This document shows, piece after piece, positions 53,424 through 62,042 of a stretch of 64,000 bases of DNA. Position numbers and translations under genes: made by a program. This stretch comes from Sorangium cellulosum. GTDB taxonomy: Bacteria > Myxococcota_A > Polyangia > Polyangiales > Polyangiaceae. Position 1 is the first letter of the stretch. Every line of letters begins with the position of its first letter. The DNA lies in NCBI RefSeq assembly GCF_004135735.1, contig NZ_CP012670.1, positions 1,922,001 to 1,986,000 of the forward strand, in the 5' to 3' direction. Under the pieces are notes generated by a model, which was not told where the DNA came from, searched no databases, and saw only the letters and a list, made by a program, of their open reading frames with translations.

Positions 53424-55532
53424 ATGAAATTCATCTGCGATAACTGTAAGGCCAAGTACCAGATCGGGGACGATAAGGTCGCCGGCAAGATGGTGCGCAT
53501 GAAGTGCCGGCGGTGCGGGCACCTCATCCAGGTCAGCGCGAGCGTCACCGAGAGCTCGGTGGCCAAGGCCCTCCCGGTCGAGCCGCCGCGCGCGGCGAGC
53601 GACGACGCGCACCTCGTCCTGTCGGGGGACGAGGCCGCGGCGCCCGCGGCCGCGCCGGCTGTCGAGGCACGCTCCACGGGCGTCGCGAAGCTGGCCGCCA
53701 AGGCGCCGGCGCCCGCGGCGCTCGGCCACGGCGGTGCCCCGACGCCGCCCCGGCCGGCCGCGCAGCCTCTCGCGCGCCCGGGCGGCGCGCCTCGACCCGC
53801 CGTCGCGCCGCGCGCCACGCCCGGCGCCGCCGCGCGCCCGGCGGCCGGGCCGCGCCCTGCGCCTGCGCCGCAGGATCCGCCTTCGATCCGGGCGTCTCAG
53901 CCGTCGTCCGGGGTCCCCGCCATCCCGGTCGCGCCCGCGGCCCGGGCGCCGGAGCCTGCGCCGCCGACGGACGTCGCGAGCGCGTTCAATCGCTCGATGT
54001 CCGGGGACCGCCCGCTCGGGAAGGCGCCGGCGGTGCGCGCCACCTCGGGCGAGGACTGGTATGTCGGGGTCGGCGGCGTGCCGCTCGGGCCGGTGCGGCT
54101 CGCCGTCATCCGGGAGAAGGCGCTCGCGGGCGCCGTGGACGGCGACTCGCTCGTCTGGCGCGAGGGGTTCGACGAGTGGCTGCCGCTCAAGAACTTCCCG
54201 GAGCTGCTCGAGATCGTCACCCAGGCCCAGTCCACCCGCCTGTCCGCGCCCGCGCGCCGCATCAGCACGAGCTTCTCCGCCGCTCAGGTCCAGGTCCCCC
54301 CCTCGACGCGGGTCCCCGCGTCGACGCGGATCCCCCCGCTCGCCGCGTCCGCGCCCGCGCGCCCGGGGAGGATCGAGCCGGAGCCTCCCGGCGTGAGCGA
54401 CCCGCCTCCCGCGGTGTCCGGCCCGGTGGCCGCGTTCAGCGCCGGGACGCCCGCCTCGGCGCCGCTGTCCGCCGGGGCGCCCGCCTTGGCGCCGCGGTCC
54501 GCGTCCGCTCCGCGCGTCACGCCGGTCACGGCCGCTGCGGTGAGCGCGCCGGCCGCATGGCCAGACGCCGCGGGCGGCGCCGCGCGGGCCCGCGCCGAGG
54601 GCGCCGCGCCGGTCGAGGTGCTCTCCGATCCGTTCGCGACCAGGCCGTCCACCGCGGTCGACCCCTCGCCGCCGCCGGAGCCGGCGCCGCCCGCCACGGC
54701 CAGCGTCGCTCGTGCCGCGGGCGGGCTGGCCGCCGCGTCGCCGCCGCAGACCACGTCCACGGTCGGGCTCTCCTCCGCGGAGCCCGCCCCGCTCGTGGCC
54801 ACGCGCGCCAGCCTGGTGGAGACGGTCGCGCCGAGGCGGCGCTCGGGCATGAGCCCGGTCGCGTATGCCTTCATCGCCATGGCGGCCGCCTTCGGCGGCG
54901 TCTCTGCCTACGTGCTGCTGTCGCCGAAGCCGCAACCGGTGCAGGTCCCCACGATCCCGCAGAGCCAGCCGGCCCTCCTGCCGACGGCGGCGCCTCCGCC
55001 CCCGCCGAGCGCCGAGCCCGAGCCGGAGACCCCCCCGCCAGCAGAGACGGCCACGGCCAAGCCGGAGGCCGCCTCGCCGGTCAAGCCGGGCGGCGCTGTG
55101 CCCCAGCGTTCCCAGCCGGAGAAGCCGGCGGCCTCCGCGAGCAACCCCGCTCCGTTCGATCGGTCCGGGTTCGGCGCCGGGGTCCCCGGCCCCTCGTCCG
55201 GCCCGGGTCACCAGGGCTCCGGCTCCGGCCTGGGCCAGCTCTCCCAGGGAGAGATCGCGGGGGTGGTCGAGGCGAACCGTCCCGGCGTCCGGCGCCATTG
55301 CTGGCAGCCCGCCCTCGACGCGCGCGCGCGAAACGCGCCCAGCACCGCGCGGGTCACGGCCGCCGTGGTCATCAGCCCCTCGGGGGCCGTCCAGTCCGCG
55401 ACGGCCAGCGGGTCGGAGAAGGACTACCCGGGCCTGTCGAGCTGCATCGCCTCGCGGGTCCGGTCCTGGAAGTTCCCTCCTTCCTCGGGCTCCATGACCG
55501 TGAACATCCCGTTCGTCTTCGCCGCCCAGTGA
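53424..55532 (+). CDS. GltJ/AgmX-like gliding motility protein
   Basis: 702 aa. Architecture in order: an N-terminal MJ0042-type zinc ribbon with C5, C8, C28 and C31 ([21 protein letters not shown]); an Ala/Pro-rich linker; a GYF-like domain ([26 protein letters not shown], near 205-275); more linker; one transmembrane helix ([23 protein letters not shown], near 475-497); a periplasmic Pro-rich segment; and a C-terminal TonB-like tail domain ([21 protein letters not shown] ... [10 protein letters not shown]). This is the layout and size of Myxococcus GltJ (AgmX), an inner-membrane focal-adhesion component whose cytoplasmic domains contact MglA. No other glt/agl gene is present, so paralogy is possible. 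Confidence 0.7.
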   Translation: MKFICDNCKAKYQIGDDKVAGKMVRMKCRRCGHLIQVSASVTESSVAKALPVEPPRAASDDAHLVLSGDEAAAPAAAPAVEARSTGVAKLAAKAPAPAALGHGGAPTPPRPAAQPLARPGGAPRPAVAPRATPGAAARPAAGPRPAPAPQDPPSIRASQPSSGVPAIPVAPAARAPEPAPPTDVASAFNRSMSGDRPLGKAPAVRATSGEDWYVGVGGVPLGPVRLAVIREKALAGAVDGDSLVWREGFDEWLPLKNFPELLEIVTQAQSTRLSAPARRISTSFSAAQVQVPPSTRVPASTRIPPLAASAPARPGRIEPEPPGVSDPPPAVSGPVAAFSAGTPASAPLSAGAPALAPRSASAPRVTPVTAAAVSAPAAWPDAAGGAARARAEGAAPVEVLSDPFATRPSTAVDPSPPPEPAPPATASVARAAGGLAAASPPQTTSTVGLSSAEPAPLVATRASLVETVAPRRRSGMSPVAYAFIAMAAAFGGVSAYVLLSPKPQPVQVPTIPQSQPALLPTAAPPPPPSAEPEPETPPPAETATAKPEAASPVKPGGAVPQRSQPEKPAASASNPAPFDRSGFGAGVPGPSSGPGHQGSGSGLGQLSQGEIAGVVEANRPGVRRHCWQPALDARARNAPSTARVTAAVVISPSGAVQSATASGSEKDYPGLSSCIASRVRSWKFPPSSGSMTVNIPFVFAAQ

Positions 55533-55535
55533 GGA

Positions 55536-55554
55536 CCCGCGCGCAGGGCGCGGG
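55536..55554 (+). terminator. Hairpin after the GltJ-like gene
   Basis: CCCGCGC-GCAGG-GCGCGGG begins 4 bp after the stop codon and is followed by CGCCGCGCTTTA; it is a modest terminator candidate. Confidence 0.4.
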
Positions 55555-55599
55555 CGCCGCGCTTTACGTCGGCCCGAGCAGGCGGTAATCGACGCGCTC

Positions 55600-56004
55600 A
55601 TGGCAGAGCGCAAAGTCCGAATCCTGGTAGCGAAGCCCGGCCTGGACGGCCACGACCGCGGCGCCAAGGTGGTGGCCCGGGCACTCCGCGATGCGGGCTT
55701 CGAGGTCGTCTACACGGGCCTGCACCAGACGCCCGACATGATCGCCTCCGCCGCGGTGCAGGAGGACGTCGATGCCGTGGGGCTGTCGATCATGTCCGGG
55801 GCGCACAACACGCTGTTCCCCGCCGTCATCGAGGCGCTGCGCAAGCAGGGGGCCGAGGACATCGTGGTGTTCGGTGGGGGCATCATCCCCGACGAGGACA
55901 TCGAGCGCCTCCAGAACGCGGGCGTGAAGGGCGTGTTCACCCCCGGGACCTCCCTGAAGGCGATCGTGGAGTGGGTCCAGACCCACGTGACCCCCCACCG
56001 CTGA
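55600..56004 (+). CDS. Stand-alone cobalamin-binding domain protein (methylmalonyl-CoA mutase C-terminal type)
   Basis: 134 aa. Matches the B12-binding Rossmann-like domain of methylmalonyl-CoA mutase: [20 protein letters not shown] contains the D-x-H-x2-G lower-axial His motif (DGHDRG), followed by LSIMSGAH and [13 protein letters not shown]. In some bacteria this domain is a separate small subunit pairing with a catalytic mutase chain; here no mutase gene is near. It could also be a signalling B12 protein. It sits between a motility-type gene and a repeat region. Confidence 0.88.
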   Translation: MAERKVRILVAKPGLDGHDRGAKVVARALRDAGFEVVYTGLHQTPDMIASAAVQEDVDAVGLSIMSGAHNTLFPAVIEALRKQGAEDIVVFGGGIIPDEDIERLQNAGVKGVFTPGTSLKAIVEWVQTHVTPHR

Positions 56005-56015
56005 TCGCCGTCGCG

Positions 56016-56202
56016 GCGCGCCGCCCCACTCTCCCCCACCGCAAGCTCCCCTGGCCGGCCCGCGCGCCGCCGCGGCGCGCCGCCCCACTCTCTGCCACCG
56101 CACCCCGCCCCCGCGGGCCCGCGCGCCGCCCCACTCTCCCCCACCGCACCGCCTCCCGGGCCGGCCCGCGCCCCGACGCGCCGCCCCACTCTCCCCCACC
56201 GC
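56016..56202. repeat. 27-bp interspersed repeats, four copies
   Basis: Copies at 56016, 56075, 56121 and 56176 share GCGCGCCGCCCCACTCTCCC then CCACCGC, with 1-3 changes. The start-to-start spacing is 59, 46 and 55 bp. The complementary strand is G-rich (GGTGGGGGAGAGTGGGGC), so guanine-quadruplex formation is possible. The spacers are themselves GC-rich and related, which argues against CRISPR. Confidence 0.85.
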
Positions 56203-56376
56203 CCGTCTCCCCGCGAGCTCACTCCTGGCCAATTCGCCGCTGAGCCCGTCCGCCCACGGCGGCGCCCGATCGCCGTTTCGAGGACCAAGACGCCGCGCCT
56301 CGACCGCGATCCACCTCGCGTTTCTTCGTCCTTGCCAGCGTCTGCGTTCCGCGCCTGAACCCCCCCTTCGGGTGTG

Positions 56377-56391
56377 CCCCACTTCTTCCCA
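56377..56391 (-). promoter_or_regulatory. Upstream MraZ-box-like pair, minus orientation
   Basis: On the minus strand TGGGA-N5-TGGGG (56391 to 56377) fits the TGGGN-N5-TGGGN pattern reported for MraZ binding in E. coli. It is part of a 15-bp perfect inverted repeat with the site at 56543-56557. Confidence 0.45.
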
Positions 56392-56503
56392 CGGGCCCAC
56401 GAGCGCCGCGTGTCCCATGGAAGTATATGATTTTATTGAAGACTACTTTGGGGGCGAATGTCTTACATAGCGCCCGGATGAGGTCCAGAAAACTCCCAAA
56501 CTG

Positions 56504-56532
56504 TTGACACTCGGCACCTCCCTCCGTAGCGT
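56504..56532 (+). promoter_or_regulatory. mraZ: mraZ/dcw promoter
   Basis: TTGACA (56504-56509, perfect -35), a 17-bp spacer and TAGCGT (56527-56532, weak -10). The predicted start near 56539 leaves a leader of about 105 nt before mraZ. Confidence 0.6.
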
Positions 56533-56544
56533 GGCGGAGCTTCG

Positions 56545-56569
56545 TGGGAAGAAGTGGCAGAGAATGTCA
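56545..56569 (+). promoter_or_regulatory. mraZ: MraZ-box-like triplet just downstream of the promoter
   Basis: TGGGA-N5-TGGCA-N5-TGTCA is phased at exactly 10 bp, with decreasing match to TGGGN. E. coli MraZ represses its own operon through TGGGN repeats separated by 5 nt, so autoregulation of dcw is inferred here. Confidence 0.55.
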
Positions 56570-56643
56570 CGACGCGGCGTGCACCTGGTGGAGCAACGCG
56601 TCGCCAAGCCCTCGGCGAGACAGGCCAGCCGGAGCTGGGGTCG

Positions 56644-57102
56644 ATGAGCACGATGTTTCGCGGTCACTTCGAGCACGCGATCGACGCGAAGGGGCGCACG
56701 AGCCTCCCTTCGCGTTTTCGCGATGTGCTCGCGGCCGCGAACGACCTGCGGATGGTCATCACCCCGGCGCTCTTCGACCCCTGCCTGCACGCCTACCCGA
56801 TGCGGGCCTGGGAAGAGCTGGAGGCCAAGATCGCCGCGCTGCCTCAGTTCGACGCCAACGTGGTCGCGTTCCGGCGCCGCTACCTGTCGGCCGCCGTCGA
56901 GTGCGACCTCGACAAGCAGGGGCGCATCCTCATCCCGCCGTCGCTCCGCGAGCACGCGAGCCTCTCCAAGGACGTGCTGTGGGCGGGCATGGGGCAGACG
57001 ATCGAGCTCTGGTCGAAGGAGAAGTGGAAGGCCGCTCAGCAGATGAGCGAGGCCGAGCTCCAGAGCTTCAAGACCGCGATTGCGGAGCAGTTCCGCCTAT
57101 GA
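56644..57102 (+). CDS. mraZ: Transcriptional regulator MraZ
   Basis: 152 aa from ATG 56644 (MSTMFRGHFEHAIDAKGR). Two SpoVT/AbrB-like halves, each with the D-x-K/Q-GR-x3-P-x3-R signature: DAKGRTSLPSRFRD and DKQGRILIPPSLRE. First gene of the dcw cluster and DNA-binding repressor of it in enterobacteria. A GTG at 56554 would extend the frame upstream but lacks homology and lies inside the operator. It overlaps rsmH by 4 bp. Confidence 0.95.
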   Translation: MSTMFRGHFEHAIDAKGRTSLPSRFRDVLAAANDLRMVITPALFDPCLHAYPMRAWEELEAKIAALPQFDANVVAFRRRYLSAAVECDLDKQGRILIPPSLREHASLSKDVLWAGMGQTIELWSKEKWKAAQQMSEAELQSFKTAIAEQFRL

Positions 57103-58046
57103 ACGTTGTCAACGTAGTCCCCATGCACCTGCCCCCTCCACCGCCGCGCCCGCGCGGTGAGCCGCACGTCTCCGTCCTCGGCCGCGAGGTGCTCGCCGCC
57201 CTCGCGCCGGCCAGCCAGGGCCTCTACGTCGACGCCACCCTCGGCGCCGGCGGCCACGCCGAGGCGATCCTCGAGACCCCCGGCGCGCGCGTCATCGGGA
57301 TCGACCGCGACGAGCGCGCCCTCGCCATCGCGCGCGCCCGGCTCGCCCGCTTCGGGGAGCGGGTGACCTACGTCCATGGCGCGTTCTCCGAGATCGAGCG
57401 GCACCTCGCCGCCCTCGGCGCCCCGCAGGTCGACGGCCTCCTCGCCGACATCGGCGTGAGCTCCATGCAGCTCGACGACCCGGCCCGCGGCATGAGCTTC
57501 CGCGCCGAGGGGCCGCTCGACATGCGGATGGATCCGAGCCGCGGCGAGACGGCGCTCGAGCTCATCGAGCGGCTCAGCGACGAGGCGCTCGCGGACCTCA
57601 TCTACCGCTACGGCGAGGAGCGCCGCAGCCGGCGGGTCGCCCGCTGCATCAAGCAGGCGGCCGACAGCGGCGAGCTCGAGACGACGCTCGATCTGCGGCG
57701 CGCCGTGGTCCGGGCCGTCGGGCCGGCGCGCATCGGCGGCGTCGACCCGGCGACGCGCACGTTCCAGGCGCTGCGCATCGCCGTGAACGGAGAGCTCGAC
57801 GAGCTCGAGGCGCTGCTCGGCGCGGCGCCGCGGATCGTCGCGCCCGGCGGCGTGCTCGCCGTGATCTCCTTCCACTCGCTCGAGGACCGCATCGTCAAGC
57901 GCGCGCTGCGCGCGCCGGACGTCTGGCAGCCGCTCACGAAGAAGCCGGTGACCGCGGGCGACGACGAGATCGAGGGCAACCCGAGGGCGCGCAGCGCGAA
58001 GCTCCGCGCCGCGCGGCGCGTGGGCCACGGGGGGGCGCTCGCGTGA
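57099..58046 (+). CDS. rsmH: 16S rRNA m4C1402 methyltransferase RsmH
   Basis: 315 aa. SAM-dependent methylation of the exocyclic N4 of C1402. Signature segments: HVSVLGREVLAAL, YVDATLGAGGHAEAILE, GIDRDERALAIARARL, VDGLLADIGVSSMQLDDPARGMSF (about residues 110-133), and near the C-terminus RTFQALRIAVNGELDELEALL and ISFHSLEDRIVKR. An ATGA start overlap with mraZ and a GTGA overlap with ftsL give an unbroken coupled cluster. Confidence 0.96.
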   Translation: MNVVNVVPMHLPPPPPRPRGEPHVSVLGREVLAALAPASQGLYVDATLGAGGHAEAILETPGARVIGIDRDERALAIARARLARFGERVTYVHGAFSEIERHLAALGAPQVDGLLADIGVSSMQLDDPARGMSFRAEGPLDMRMDPSRGETALELIERLSDEALADLIYRYGEERRSRRVARCIKQAADSGELETTLDLRRAVVRAVGPARIGGVDPATRTFQALRIAVNGELDELEALLGAAPRIVAPGGVLAVISFHSLEDRIVKRALRAPDVWQPLTKKPVTAGDDEIEGNPRARSAKLRAARRVGHGGALA

Positions 58047-58360
58047 CGCAGCGGCCGTTCCTCGTGCTCTGGACGCTCGCGGTGGCCGCGACGGTGGCGG
58101 CGTTCGTCGTGCACCTCGCCCTCCGGGGGCGCACGGTCGATCTCGGCTACCGGCTCGGGCGTGCCCGGGCCGAGCAGGCCCGGCTGCGCGAGGTCAAGCG
58201 GGTGCTCTCGCTCGAGGCCGCGAGCTACGAGACGCCGCAGCGCGTGGAGATGGTCGCCCGCACGCTGCTCGGCATGACGCCGCCGCCGCCCGAGCGGGTC
58301 ATCCCGCTGCGCGCTCTGCCGAAGCCCTCCGGCGCGCCGTCGAGCGGGGAGCGGGAATGA
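58043..58360 (+). CDS. ftsL: FtsL-like cell division protein
   Basis: 105 aa from GTG 58043. One N-terminal transmembrane helix (FLVLWTLAVAATVAAFVVHLAL, about 6-27), then a heptad-like region (LGYRLGRARAEQARLREVKRVLSLEAASY) and a Pro-rich tail. FtsL is poorly conserved; the call rests on size, topology and its invariable position between rsmH and ftsI. With FtsB/FtsQ it would activate FtsWI at the septum. Confidence 0.82.
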   Translation: MTQRPFLVLWTLAVAATVAAFVVHLALRGRTVDLGYRLGRARAEQARLREVKRVLSLEAASYETPQRVEMVARTLLGMTPPPPERVIPLRALPKPSGAPSSGERE

Positions 58361-60441
58361 AGAACCTCGATCCCCGGCGCGCCCGCTGGATCCGCATCCG
58401 CATGGGGCTGCTCTGCGGCCTCATGGCGCTCGGCCTGGGCGGCGTCGTGTCCGGCGCCTACCGCATCGAGGTCGAGGACGGCGACGCCTGGTACGACCTC
58501 GCGGAGCGCCAGCGCCAGCGGCGGCTCCACATCACGCCGAAGCGCGGCACGATCTACGACCGGAACGGCGCGCCGCTCGCCGAGAGCGTGGAGGTGCCGA
58601 GCATCTCCGTGGACGCGGTCGAGATGCTCCGGGGCATCGAGGAGAAGTACATCCCGATGCGGATCCAGCAGTACGCCGAGCGCATCGCGGAGGCGCTCTC
58701 GCTGCCGGTCGAGGACGTCGCGGAGAAGCTCGGCCGGCGGCGCCGCTTCGCCTGGCTCAAGCGCCGCGTCTCCGAGCAGGAGGTCGAGAACATCCGCGCG
58801 CTCATGGACCGGAAGCAGCGCTACCCGGTGCGCGGGCTCGTGATCGAGGGCGAGGGGCGCCGCTTCTACCCGAACCGCGAGCTCGCCGGCCCGCTGCTCG
58901 GCTTCGTCGCCACCGACGGCGAGGGGAAGGAGGGGATCGAGCTCAGCCTCGAGCACGAGCTCCGCGGCAACGCGGCGGAGGTGCGCGGGCTCCGCGATCG
59001 CTCGGGCCGGCTCATCTTCTCCGAGGGGATCGCGGACGAGCACGCGCTCGCCGGGCACAACGTCCACCTGACCATCGACAAGGGCATCCAGTTCACCGCC
59101 GAGCGCGAGCTCGACGCGGCGATGAAGACCTACGAGGCGCTCGGCGGCTCGATCGTCGTGGTCGACCCGGAGAACGGCGAGATCCTCGCCATGGCGAGCG
59201 CGCCGGGGTTCAACCCGAACGACTACTCGACGAGCGATCCGGCGTCCCGGCGCAACCGCTGCGTCATCGACCGGTTCGAGCCCGGATCCACGATGAAGAT
59301 CTTCTCGATCGCGAGCGCGCTCGCGTCGAAGAGCGTCTCCCCGAGCGCGACCATCTACTGCGAGGAGGGGCGCATGGCGATCGACAACGTCGTGATCCAC
59401 GACACCCACATCCACAAGTGGCTGTCGCTGCCGCAGATCCTCGCCCAGTCGTCCAACATCGGCACGGCGAAGATCGCGCTCGGGCTCGGCGAGCAGCGGC
59501 TGTACGAGGGCTTCCGCCGGTTCGGCTTCGGCGACCTGACCGGCGTGCCGCTGCCGGGCGAGTCCGTGGGCGTGCTCCGGCCGCGCGGTCGCCCCTGGGT
59601 CCAGGTCGAGACGGCGGCGGCCTCGTTCGGCCAGGGGATCAGCGTGACCACGCTCCAGCTCGCGATGGCCACGGCGGCGGTCGCCAACCGCGGGCGGCTG
59701 CTCGAGCCCATCCTCATCAAGCGGATCACCGACAGCACGGGCGTCACGCTGTCGGAGCCCTCGCCGCGCGTGCGCCGCGACGCGATCCCGGCGCACATCG
59801 CCCGGCTGATGTCCGAGATGCTCGTCGCGGTGACCGAGGGCGACGGCACCGGCGTCGAGGCGGCCATCCCGGGCTTCCGCGTCGCGGGGAAGACGGCCAC
59901 GGCGCAGAAGGTCGATCCCGCGACGGGCAGGTACACCGACACGCACTACGTGGCGTCGTTCGTCGGGTTCGTCCCGGCCGAGCGGCCGCGGCTCGCCATC
60001 GCGGTGGTGCTCGACGAGCCGATGGGCGGCACCTACGCCGGCGGCTCCGTCGCGGCGCCCGTCTTCCGGCGGGTCGGCGAGATGGCCCTGCGCTATCTGG
60101 GCGTCACCCCGCGCGGGAGCGTGCCGATGAAGCTGTCGGAGGTCGCCGATCCGTCCGAGGACATCGCGGCGAACACCTACCAGGTGCTGAGCGAGGCGCG
60201 CGTCGACGCGCCGCCGGCCTCGACCGCGGCGGCCGCGCCGTCCGCGCCGCTCAGGAGCGGGGAGCTGCGCGTGCCCGATCTCACCGGCCTGCCGCAGCGC
60301 GAGGCGGTGAAGAGCGCCGCCTCGCTCGGGCTCGATCCGAGCGTCGAGGGCACGGGCAGGCTCACGCGCCAGGAGCCTCCGGCCGGGACCGTGCTGCCCA
60401 AGGGCTCTCCTCTGAAGCTCATCTTCGAGCCCCCCACATGA
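58357..60441 (+). CDS. ftsI: Division-specific penicillin-binding protein FtsI (PBP3) with C-terminal PASTA domain
   Basis: 694 aa. Septal peptidoglycan transpeptidase. N-terminal helix (GLLCGLMALGLGGVVSGAYR), PBP dimer domain (RGTIYDRNGAPLAES), then the transpeptidase with S311-T-M-K314, S365-S-N367 and, where K-T-G is expected, K512-T-A514 (codons AAG ACG GCC in VAGKTATAQK). The last roughly 58 residues form one PASTA domain (LRVPDLTGLPQREAVKSAAS ... PKGSPLKLIFE), as in SpoVD-type PBPs. Overlaps of 4 bp occur at both ends. Confidence 0.95.
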   Translation: MKNLDPRRARWIRIRMGLLCGLMALGLGGVVSGAYRIEVEDGDAWYDLAERQRQRRLHITPKRGTIYDRNGAPLAESVEVPSISVDAVEMLRGIEEKYIPMRIQQYAERIAEALSLPVEDVAEKLGRRRRFAWLKRRVSEQEVENIRALMDRKQRYPVRGLVIEGEGRRFYPNRELAGPLLGFVATDGEGKEGIELSLEHELRGNAAEVRGLRDRSGRLIFSEGIADEHALAGHNVHLTIDKGIQFTAERELDAAMKTYEALGGSIVVVDPENGEILAMASAPGFNPNDYSTSDPASRRNRCVIDRFEPGSTMKIFSIASALASKSVSPSATIYCEEGRMAIDNVVIHDTHIHKWLSLPQILAQSSNIGTAKIALGLGEQRLYEGFRRFGFGDLTGVPLPGESVGVLRPRGRPWVQVETAAASFGQGISVTTLQLAMATAAVANRGRLLEPILIKRITDSTGVTLSEPSPRVRRDAIPAHIARLMSEMLVAVTEGDGTGVEAAIPGFRVAGKTATAQKVDPATGRYTDTHYVASFVGFVPAERPRLAIAVVLDEPMGGTYAGGSVAAPVFRRVGEMALRYLGVTPRGSVPMKLSEVADPSEDIAANTYQVLSEARVDAPPASTAAAAPSAPLRSGELRVPDLTGLPQREAVKSAASLGLDPSVEGTGRLTRQEPPAGTVLPKGSPLKLIFEPPT

Positions 60442-62042
60442 CGGCGCGCGACCACAGAGAGGCCGCCCCTGAAGAGGCCGCCTTCGCGATCCGCCTCGGC
60501 GACGTGCTGCGCGAGCTCCCCGGCGCCGCGCTCTTCCCCGCGGAGGCGGCGGACACGCTCGTCACGGGCGTGCGCCTCGACTCCCGCAAGGTGGAGGAGG
60601 GGGACATCTTCGTCGCGCGCGCGGGCGCGCGGGCGCACGGCGAGCGCTTCATCCCGGAGGCCGTCGCGCGCGGCGCGCGGGCGATCGTCGTCGCGCGCGG
60701 GAGCGCGGCCGACACGCTCGGCGTCCCACGCGTCGAGGTGCCCGACGTGCCGCTCGCGCTCGCGCAGGCCGCGGCGGTGGTCTACGGGCACCCGACCTTC
60801 ACGCTCGAGGTCGTCGGCATCACCGGCACGAACGGCAAGACGACGACGGCCCACCTCGTCCAGGCCTGCGTCGACCGGTGCGGCGGCCGGGCCGGCATCG
60901 TCGGGACGCTCGGCTACCGCTTCGGCGATCTCGATCTGCCCGCCTCCCACACGAGCCCCGAGGCGGACGACCTCGCCCGCGCCGCCGCCGCGATGGTCGA
61001 GCGCGGCGCCACGCACCTCGTGATGGAGGTCTCGTCGATCGCGCTCGCCGCGCGGCGCGCCGACGCGATCCGCTTCCGGGTCGCCGTCTTCACGAACCTC
61101 ACCCAGGATCACCTCGACTACCACGGCACGATGGAGGCGTACGCGGCGGCGAAGGCGCGCCTGTTCGTCGATCTCGGGCCCGGCGCCGCGGTGATCAACG
61201 TCGACGACGCCTTCGGGCGGAGGCTCGTCGAGCAGCTCGCCCCGGGCGGGCTCTCGCGCCCGGTCGCGGCGACGCTCGTCCGCTACACCACCGAGGCGGG
61301 CGCCGGCCCGGACGCGGCGGAGATCGCCCCGATCGAGCTCGCGCACACCGCGAGCGGCATCTTCATCCGCGCCCGCACCCCCGCCGGCGAGGTCACCCTC
61401 CGGTCCCCCCTGCTCGGCGCGCACAACGCCTCGAACCTGCTCGCCGCCCTCGCCGCGACGCACCTGCTCGGGTTCGACGTCGAGGACGCCGCCGCCGCGC
61501 TCTCCTCGCCGATCCAGGTCGCGGGCCGCCTCGAGCGCTGCGACGCGCCGGGCGCCGACGACGTGATCGTGCTGGTCGACTACGCCCACACGCCGGACGC
61601 GCTCGCGCGCGTGCTCGCGAGCGTCCGCGCGCTGAGCGAGGGGCGCGTCGTCTGCGTCTTCGGGTGCGGCGGCGACCGCGATCCGCTCAAGCGGCCGCGG
61701 ATGGGCGAGGCCGTCGGGCTCGCCGCCGACGTCGCCATCGTCACCAACGACAACCCGCGGAGCGAGGATCCGCGCGCGATCGCGGAGGCCATCCTGCCCG
61801 GCCTCGCCAGAGGGCGCGCGGAGGTCCTCGTCGAGCTCGATCGCGCGCGGGCGATCGAGCGGGCGGTGCTCGACGCCGAGCCGGGGGACGTCGTCCTCAT
61901 CGCCGGCAAGGGCCACGAGCCCTACCAGATCATCGGCGACGTCACGCTGCCGTTCGATGATCGCGACGAGGCGCGCCGCGCCCTCGCCGCCCGCCGCGCC
62001 CGGCGCCACGCCGGGCGACAGGCGCACGGAGGTCCGGCGTGA
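60438..62042 (+). CDS. murE: UDP-N-acetylmuramoyl-tripeptide synthetase MurE (meso-diaminopimelate ligase)
   Basis: 534 aa. Adds meso-diaminopimelate to UDP-MurNAc-L-Ala-D-Glu. N-terminal uridine-binding domain (VRLDSRKVEEGDIFVARAG), P-loop ITGTNGKTTT (near 128-138), central motifs HTSPEADDL and NLTQDHLDYHGTMEAY, and the DNPR motif (D438-R441), which specifies meso-A2pm rather than lysine. The C-terminus ends in GKGHEPYQIIGD. The start overlaps ftsI and the end overlaps mraY. Confidence 0.95.
   Translation: MTARDHREAAPEEAAFAIRLGDVLRELPGAALFPAEAADTLVTGVRLDSRKVEEGDIFVARAGARAHGERFIPEAVARGARAIVVARGSAADTLGVPRVEVPDVPLALAQAAAVVYGHPTFTLEVVGITGTNGKTTTAHLVQACVDRCGGRAGIVGTLGYRFGDLDLPASHTSPEADDLARAAAAMVERGATHLVMEVSSIALAARRADAIRFRVAVFTNLTQDHLDYHGTMEAYAAAKARLFVDLGPGAAVINVDDAFGRRLVEQLAPGGLSRPVAATLVRYTTEAGAGPDAAEIAPIELAHTASGIFIRARTPAGEVTLRSPLLGAHNASNLLAALAATHLLGFDVEDAAAALSSPIQVAGRLERCDAPGADDVIVLVDYAHTPDALARVLASVRALSEGRVVCVFGCGGDRDPLKRPRMGEAVGLAADVAIVTNDNPRSEDPRAIAEAILPGLARGRAEVLVELDRARAIERAVLDAEPGDVVLIAGKGHEPYQIIGDVTLPFDDRDEARRALAARRARRHAGRQAHGGPA

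Larger units (their letters stand above)
56005..56643. other. Long intergenic region upstream of the dcw cluster
   Basis: 639 bp with no credible gene. It comprises the 27-bp interspersed repeats (56016-56202), an ordinary GC-rich stretch, an AT-rich block near 56415-56455 that could act as an UP element, the mraZ promoter and two inverted MraZ-box-like clusters. A frame open from GTG 56554 is in phase with mraZ but reads through the operator, so it is not used as the start. Confidence 0.75.

Noticed and set aside
56016..56202. CRISPR array
   Set aside because: There are four 27-bp repeats, but spacings of 46-59 bp are irregular, the spacers resemble one another in composition, and no cas gene is present.
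56554..56643. Upstream GTG start for mraZ
   Set aside because: The extension covers the putative MraZ operator, has no family homology, and ATG 56644 gives the normal MraZ N-terminus.
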